Part shown: positions 58,215-64,000 of the stretch, piece by piece
Numbering within the stretch: position 1 is the first letter of the stretch
How the letters are laid out: every line of letters starts with the position of its first letter
DNA from: Adiantum capillus-veneris
Lineage: Eukaryota; Streptophyta; Polypodiopsida; Polypodiales; Pteridaceae
Length of the DNA stretch: 64,000 nt
Direction of reading: 5' to 3'
Assembly (NCBI GenBank): GCA_014529385.2
Contig: CM043944.1
Span: forward strand, 177,375,740-177,439,739
Position numbers and translations under genes: made by a program
The notes under the pieces: model-generated
The model's database searches: none
What the model saw: only the letters and a program-made list of their open reading frames with translations
What the model was told of the DNA's origin: nothing

Positions 58215-58356
58215 TGTTGAGCTTATATGTGAAGCTACTCAATATATGGCTTCTCTATATATGGCACCCAAGTCCCCTCTATATATACATCATCTCATGT
58301 GTGTATTCTACACACTTTGGGGTTCTATTTCTGTGCTCTCTCTTTCTCTCTCAACA
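58215..58356 (+). repeat. 3' LTR of copy A
   Basis: Differs from the 5' LTR by A for G and T for C in the CACCCAAGTCCCCTCTATAT stretch. Followed by the TAAAG duplication. Confidence 0.95.
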
Positions 58357-58582
58357 TAAAGCCTGATACTAGTCGACTTAGTTATGCATCATGCACGCAT
58401 TAATGCATGCTGTTTGAGAAAGGATATTGTATTCATGATGCATCTATAAGTGACATTGGTTGATGGTACATGTTTGACTTGTCTTCTTGAGTGGAAGTTT
58501 TTGGTTTGAGTTATGGTAAAGTAACTGAAGTGTTCAACAATGACGATGTAGTTTTATTTGAATGTTTGTTTTGTAGTAACCA

Positions 58583-58969
58583 ATGGCTCCCAAAGTGACG
58601 TCTCAATGCTTTAGCCAAGTAAATGAGGTTTTGGCCATAGTGTTCAACAACATGGCAACACAATTGTCCAGGGATGAACAAGAACTCTTTTACTTAGAAG
58701 TTGGGACCAAAGTCTTTGGCATACCAATAAGCACAACTTGTTGGAAGAGTGTTGACCGTAGTTACCTTACCCGACACCAGGAACCTTTACGTCAATTCTT
58801 CATCTATATTGACGACATTCCAAGAGATTGGTTTGCGAATCTCAGACTACTTCAACTCAAAATATGGCTAGGCGTAGAAGACATGTTCTACTACTTGGTG
58901 ATGCGTTCCCAAATGTTAAGGATTGCCAAAGTTGCCAAGAATTTTGAAGCTCTTGCACCTGTCAAATAG
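58583..58969 (+). CDS. unrecognised 128-codon ORF
   Basis: An ATG-started frame (MAPKVTSQCFSQVNEVL...) to a TAG, mixed hydrophobic and charged, with no motif I can name. It is preceded by TTTTGTAG, which would suit a splice acceptor. It may be the first piece of the decayed coding region that continues to 61040, possibly an accessory ORF of the LTR element whose primer site lies at 55504. Confidence 0.4.
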   Translation: MAPKVTSQCFSQVNEVLAIVFNNMATQLSRDEQELFYLEVGTKVFGIPISTTCWKSVDRSYLTRHQEPLRQFFIYIDDIPRDWFANLRLLQLKIWLGVEDMFYYLVMRSQMLRIAKVAKNFEALAPVK

Positions 58970-59189
58970 GAAAAGAGAAGTTATAGGATAACTACAGACC
59001 ACATTATCGTGTGAGAGATCTGAGAGAATACCCTGTTATGAGAGTTAAAAGGATATTCAAAGAATTAACTCCAAGACACCCATAATATTGTAATGAAATC
59101 ATAAAGATCAAATTCTAATGAATAGAAGAAGCATAAACTTAGTTTTGGTTCACATGTGTACTACGTTTTCTCTCTTTTTCTTATCATAG

Positions 59190-60031
59190 ATGGATCTTAT
59201 TAATTGTCTTGATGAACTCCTGAGTGATTTTGCACAAATAATCTTTTTCAATTACGCAGTTGGATCAGTATCCATTGGGGAATTGAAGTGACTCAAGTTT
59301 CAAAGGGGACTAGGGATTTCCTTATACCCAAGACTTACGTAGCATGGGAGCTATATATTGAAGCTCAGCCCGAACATCAAACAAAAGTATCTGATAGATT
59401 TGTGACCAACCCACAGCTTTGGGTGAAGGAAAAGATCCAAGAAGGCGGTGTTAAAGTGCAAGGATATGTTCTTTACATTAACTTATGCTCTCTTTTGGAC
59501 ATACCGAGTCGTGAACTCATACTTAGTAAAAAGGTACTGATGCTAAAGCAAAGATAGGGCTTTTGTGAGAAGGTCATAATCAGAGTATGGAAGAAGTCAA
59601 ATGGCGGCAACCAATTCTATTATGTACCCGAGGATTGGTTCAATAGAGTCTATGGACCCATTCTCAAGTACAACCCTCACAATGTTACCATTACCTTTGA
59701 TGCCTATGAGAAACCAAGGTGCATTAGTGACTTTGCTCAAGCACAACTAATAGCAGTGAACCCGAGTAGATATTTCTACAGAAATGATGTAAATGAACAA
59801 CATGCCCATGTAAACTGTTTTAATGGATTACCACCCAAGGATGTGTCGCACAGGGAAGAATGGTATAAAGAGAAAGACATTATTTTTAGTGCACAAGTTG
59901 AAGTGCTAAACTTTGACACATGTGATGTGAACAAATATAGGGGTAGAACCTTAGTTGTAGGAACCAATAATTGGTTCATTGGACCCTTTTGTACTTATGT
60001 ATCTCCCAAGAAACACTATGTACCTTCTTGA
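59190..60031 (+). pseudogene. unrecognised decayed coding region
   Basis: From about 59260 a single frame runs to 60031 interrupted only by TAG at 59555-59557. It reads WISIHWGIEVTQVSKGTRDFLIPKTY..., then VWKKSNGGNQFYYVPEDWFNRVYGPILKYNPHNVTITFDAY and NKYRGRTLVVGTNNWFIGPFCTYVSP. No family is recognised, but the aromatic-rich, motif-like sequence does not look random. Pyrimidine-rich AG ends at 59189 and 59259 could be splice acceptors. Confidence 0.45.
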
Positions 60032-60331
60032 TCTTCTATAGTTATAAACAAAAAAAAATGGTTTTTATATAACACATATTATTTTGAGGATATAATACTG
60101 AGTTTGAATCTTGGTTTTTATCCTTCTAACTGACATGAGTGATAGGGTGTGTGTGTAGATGATTTACATCTTACCTTTAGGGATATGGGCGGATATACTC
60201 TCTCGCCTTATGGTGGAAGAGCATCTCCAAACTAGAGTGGAAGTACAAAGACTTGTCGCTGCCATGCATAACGGGGAATAAAGAAAAAGGTTGATGTCTA
60301 TGAATTTCATTGTACCAAATACTTTTAGAGC

Positions 60332-61040
60332 TTGGTATCACTAATGTTGCAAGGAATCCGGAGTTTAGACCACCTCAACATAAACCTTCGCATGTGGGGT
60401 GTATCGAGTGAATACATTCTAAGCTGGGAAAGGAAATTGTTGTCACAAACTAAATATTGTATAAATGCGTATGAGCTTACATTAAAACCAACAAAGGAAA
60501 CCTGGATAGCTAGAAACATATTACCCTTAGTAATGGCTACGGGGTGTTTCAGCATTGTTATGTTTAATGTATGGGGACGACAATGCGAGAACAATTATCG
60601 ACATTCCTATAGTCCAATCCCTTGGAAGTTATTCTTCGACTTATTTGGAAGGTCACTAATCTACAACGCTCGCAATGTAAATATTTTATACAATGCCTAC
60701 AGCAGACCTCAGTGCCTTGCGGATTGTGCAAATATTCACAGCTCAGTTGGATGGGACACATCAGATGTGTTTCCAAAGGAATCATCTTTCTTCGATGACT
60801 ACTACTCCGGGTACAAGGCGATTATCCACATTGAAATGTACTTGTAACAAACAAATCTCTTACTCAAGAATGGTATGACTCACATGCCAATGAGGAGATG
60901 TTCTAGCCAAAGATCGTAAAGGAATGTTGGAGTCAACCATCAGACATACTGAAGGAATGGGACAACTATGCTCCATTGGTGGAAGGATGTCACAATGGTT
61001 ATTACCGAGTACATTATGTTAGAGTCGCTAGGATTTATTA
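60332..61040 (+). pseudogene. unrecognised 171-codon ORF and frameshifted continuation
   Basis: 60332-60847 is open, with sequences such as WGVSSEYILSWERKLL, LPLVMATGCFSIVMFNVWGRQ and YSRPQCLADCANIHSSVGWDTSDVF. After a one-base shift the coding character continues (TQEWYDSHANEEMF, a TAG, then IVKECWSQPSDILKEWDNYAPLVEGCHNGYYRVHYVRVARIY) to about 61040. A 43-codon frame at 60160-60290 may be another piece. No identifiable domain. Confidence 0.45.
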
Positions 61041-61136
61041 GAGACTTTCAAAATACCTTGTAGACTTTTGAAAACCCGAAGTTTTGTGATATCAAAATTT
61101 AATTGATTTATTATTCCTTCTCCTAACTGCTTCTCA

Positions 61137-61859
61137 TCTTATCTTAAACGTCTATTCAAATTAGACCATTGCACAGAGAACATTGTTGATCCTAATGCTG
61201 TAACTTGGGATTATCTTAAGACCCAACTTAAGAAGAACTATCAAAACAAAGTTTATCATTCAAAATGTATGAATAAGTTTCTTGCTTGTACTCAAGGGAC
61301 CAGAGATCTAGAATCATACTACCAACATTTCTTAACCCTTGTCAAGTATGCTCCAGCGGGGATGACTCAAGAGGTTAAGGTAGCTCGATTCGTGTCAAGA
61401 CTACATAATCCTATCAAGACTAGACTCCAAATTCTTTGCCTTACCAATTTTGCAGATATCCTTTATGTAGGAAAACCCATTGAAATAGAGTTATCTACTA
61501 CCGGAAAGAGGAAACCAGAACCTGTTTTTGTTCGTGAAATCAAAATACCTTGTCCAAAGGAGGAACAAAGATCTGGAACTCCATAACAAAGAAGAGAGAG
61601 CTTATTACGTATGAAAGCTAAACAAGATCATTTATGCTACACTTGTTTTGATCCTGGTCATCAATCCAGGGATTGTCCCTTTAATAACTCAAGCTTCACA
61701 GGATTGGTGGACAATTATGAACATAGAAATTTCAATTCGAATCAAAATTATGGAAACTTTAGACCCAGGCCATTGGCAGTTCAGAGGAACTTTAATCAGC
61801 ATAACTTTAACCAGAACCAGAAACCGCCTCAAAACCAGGGGAATTTTAGACCAAGCTAA
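61137..61859 (+). pseudogene. gag: Ty3/gypsy-type gag relic
   Basis: Without a start codon, the frame reads WDYLKTQLKKNYQNKVYHSKCMNKFLACTQGTRDLESYYQHFLTLVKYAPAGMTQEVKVARFVSRLHNPIKTRLQ, the capsid pattern of Retrotrans_gag proteins, then a TAA at 61584-61586 (next codon CAA; C-to-T likely elsewhere) and a CCHC knuckle CYTCFDPGHQSRDC (about 61635-61676) followed by an Asn/Gln-rich tail. No protease or pol follows convincingly. It is a different lineage from the Tat and chromovirus gags in this window. Confidence 0.75.
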
Positions 61860-63907
61860 CCTAGACAAGGACAATGACATACAGCTATATTAAATCTAGT
61901 ATCTAATACTAAGAAAATGTGTTGAATACTTTGCTACCAATCACAATTAAGGTAGAGAAACATGGATGCCTGAAAGGGCAACAAGTAATGATAACAAACA
62001 AGAAATACCTGTTTGTGATGACCATAATCCTTGATTCGATGAGTGGATCTAACAAAGATTTCATGATGTGTGAAAGTTTGACTACTGCAATATATTCCTA
62101 TACACACTAGAAAACAATAGGAAATTACCTCTAGGAGGCATATCAATGGAAAGAGGCACCAACCCTTATTGAATAGAATCACAACAACATGAAGAACCCT
62201 AACCTATCTATTTGCACCCCCTATAGGGTCAAGGAAATATAATATAGTATATATTTGTTGGTAGTCATAAGGCTACAACTCTATTCTCATCATTTTCATG
62301 ATAAATACAGTCATCCTCAGTGAGACCATGGGTCCCATCTATGGAATCAAATAAATATTCCTTATCATCAAATGCACATATGTTCACTAAGAATTTCATT
62401 GGGCGTGGATATTCATGTTGCTTAAAATTATAGGTTGTGGTGAAATTGGAGAGATGTTCTCTATTGAGTAGGGATCACTCATGGTCAATAGACATATCAA
62501 CCATTCTAATTTTCCAAAATTTTCCTCACATGCTAGTTTATCTACCAAATCCCATTCAGAGGTAAGCACAAGGTAGACCATGTGAAACATTTGACAAAAG
62601 TAAAGAGGGTACCTCTCACCCAAGGTGGGAGTGGATCACTCTAGTGAACTAGATATATTTGTACACACAGATAGATTTTGTTAGTTTGTAAAGAATGTAA
62701 GGGTTGTGTCACTATGCATGATATTTCATTGTGAGTTTTGGTTTATGGACAAGCTCCTATAGGTTTTAATCTTGTCACTCTTTTACTTGTTGTTTGGTGG
62801 ATCGTGCTCTTTTACTTTTCTTATTATTATTATAAGGCTATATGTATACGTTCCCTAAGATTGGGAAGTTAAGAGGGGAACCAAGTAAATGATGGATGTC
62901 AATAAACACTCCCCCCTTCCTTGGGTAGATCATATTTTATAGAAAGACATCATTACCTTTGAAACCACTTGTTCCAAGTTGTGATGGGTGAATACTTTGA
63001 TCAATAGTTTTCTTCCACTCAAGGTGCTCTATCAAGTTGCAAGGGTGGCAATGTACTCTCCCATGATCTTACTTGTAGCATTTCTTTTGGTGATGAATTC
63101 ACAATGGGAGGTGCAAAACTTTCTTATTTTGATGTATATTTTTAATGGTAGGTGGAGGTTGTGTAGAAGCTTATATTTCTATGGATGAACGGCATGAAGA
63201 GCTAGAAGCTTCATTTGACTTCTCTATTCCTGATCCAGGTGATACAAATCGTTCCCACTTTGGTACCCAAGCTAGATCTGAAACACGTGGCAGTACTCCA
63301 TGATTTTTTTATTTCCACTATCTTCAATTGAATTTGGAGAACTACAAGATTTCTTATATGGATCTATAGGTGGCAGGGAGGAAATCAAGTTACATCTAGG
63401 TATCTAGATCTTATCATTATCATCATAGTAACCTTGGGCTTCCAATAGTCATTTAGGAATCCAGCACAAGGTATCCTTGCATTTCTTTGGGTGAGTGGAG
63501 CATTTTGGACAAGGCTTTTATTTTGAACACAATTGAGGATAGGAAGTGGTCATTAAAGAAGCTTGTCAAATCATGCTGAGTCTTGGGTGCCACATTCTTT
63601 GTTTTAGCCATGGAGATTGAAGTTCTAGAGGGTTGTGCTATGGATATAGATGTTTTAACCTCTTGGATCATCAATTTTTTGTTTTGTGTTCTCTCAGGAG
63701 GTAGTAACAAACGGAATGTTGCTTAATTGGTGGGACTGAGAGATGGTTTTTGTGTTTTGATACTCTCAATTTCCCAATCAATAGTACACTTAGTCCCAAA
63801 CATCCACTTTGACCCATGACCCAATTTCCATAATTGACAGAAGTGTGCAAGATTCTGAAGAAAAAAGTTTTCTTCTTATTAAAACCCTTGACTTGGATGG
63901 TACTCTC
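61860..63907. other. no recognisable gene
   Basis: AT-rich sequence with short open frames only. I see no LTR, tRNA, coding family or tandem array of note. It may be decayed retrotransposon interior following the gag relic. Confidence 0.5.
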
Positions 63908-64000
63908 TGTTGAGATGTAGAGAGAAAGAGAGAGAGAGAGAGAGAGAGGCGAGACAAGAGACACACCATATACGCTTCCAAAGACTGATTCATATTGAGG
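63908..64000 (-). mobile_element. copia LTR fragment at window edge
   Basis: TGTTGAGATGTAGAGAGAAAG followed by a GA run and ACACACCATATACGCTTCC matches 2109-2200 in the same orientation. The base sequence before it (GGTACTCTC) is not a primer site, so this is the outer edge of a 3' LTR or a solo LTR continuing beyond the window. Confidence 0.85.

Larger units (their letters stand above)
55546..58356 (+). mobile_element. non-autonomous short-LTR element, copy A (complete)
   Basis: LTRs 55546-55687 and 58215-58356 (142 bases each, two differences seen) and a perfect TAAAG duplication (55541-55545 and 58357-58361). The primer site TGGTATCAAAGCAG follows the 5' LTR and the polypurine tract TTTGAGCGGGGG precedes the 3' LTR. 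The interior has a 171-base tandem array, a 43-base tandem array and AT-rich DNA, with no gag or pol. All signals needed for copying in trans are present, so it could still be mobile if an autonomous partner exists. Confidence 0.95.

Noticed and set aside
60332-60847. Membrane or viral-type protein suggested by hydrophobic LPLVMATGCFSIVMFNVW
   Set aside because: One short hydrophobic stretch, interrupted by charged residues and followed by no related domain; family unknown.

Overview
The window looks like repeat-rich nuclear DNA of a land plant. The evidence is the mix of plant-type Ty1/copia and Ty3/gypsy LTR retrotransposons (several primed by initiator-Met tRNA, with TGGTATCA-type binding sites), a Tat-lineage gypsy element with two RNase H domains, a chromodomain gypsy, a LINE with polymerase and endonuclease, a CACTA-like terminus and very long CT/GA microsatellites. 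The species cannot be named from sequence; the LINE ORF1 type (coiled coil plus RRM-like fold) makes me lean weakly to a seed-free plant such as a fern or lycophyte. I found no convincing host gene, tRNA, rRNA or CRISPR. Coding signal is almost entirely retrotransposon and mostly decayed.

Layout. 1-2274: 5' end of a minus-strand copia element. 2450-3440: LINE relic. 3.5-7.4 kb: low-information DNA with tandem and GA repeats. 7445-21345: a copia element inserted in the 3' LTR of an older minus-strand chromovirus (body 22146-26156). Inside the copia pol gene sits a very young Tat-type gypsy element (10390-19111). 26157-28316: CACTA-like end, low-complexity DNA and a CT array. 28317-35535: an L1/Tx1-like LINE whose ORF2 is split by a short-LTR non-autonomous element (30353-32953). 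35.5-37.4 kb: microsatellites and a minus-strand gypsy gag relic. 37741-53706: internal part of an unrecognised element X, split by a second, older Tat copy (40425-52781), itself split by a large non-autonomous element (42252-46685). 53707-55500 is a probable LTR of X with a polypurine tract on its left and a primer-binding site on its right. 55546-58356: a second, complete copy of the short-LTR element. 58.5-61.9 kb: unrecognised decayed ORFs and a gypsy gag relic. The last 93 bases are another LTR of the copia family seen at position 1.

How the parts relate. Insertion order can be read from nesting, target-site duplications (TSDs) and LTR divergence: chromovirus, then copia (LTRs roughly 3% different), then Tat copy 1 (one LTR difference noticed in 1145 bases). 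The small non-autonomous elements carry no polymerase but share TGTTG... ends, the Met-type primer site and a polypurine region with each other, and LTR ends with the left-edge copia family, which is a candidate supplier of their enzymes. Many stop codons fit C-to-T change at CGA or CAA codons, as expected for methylated, silenced elements.
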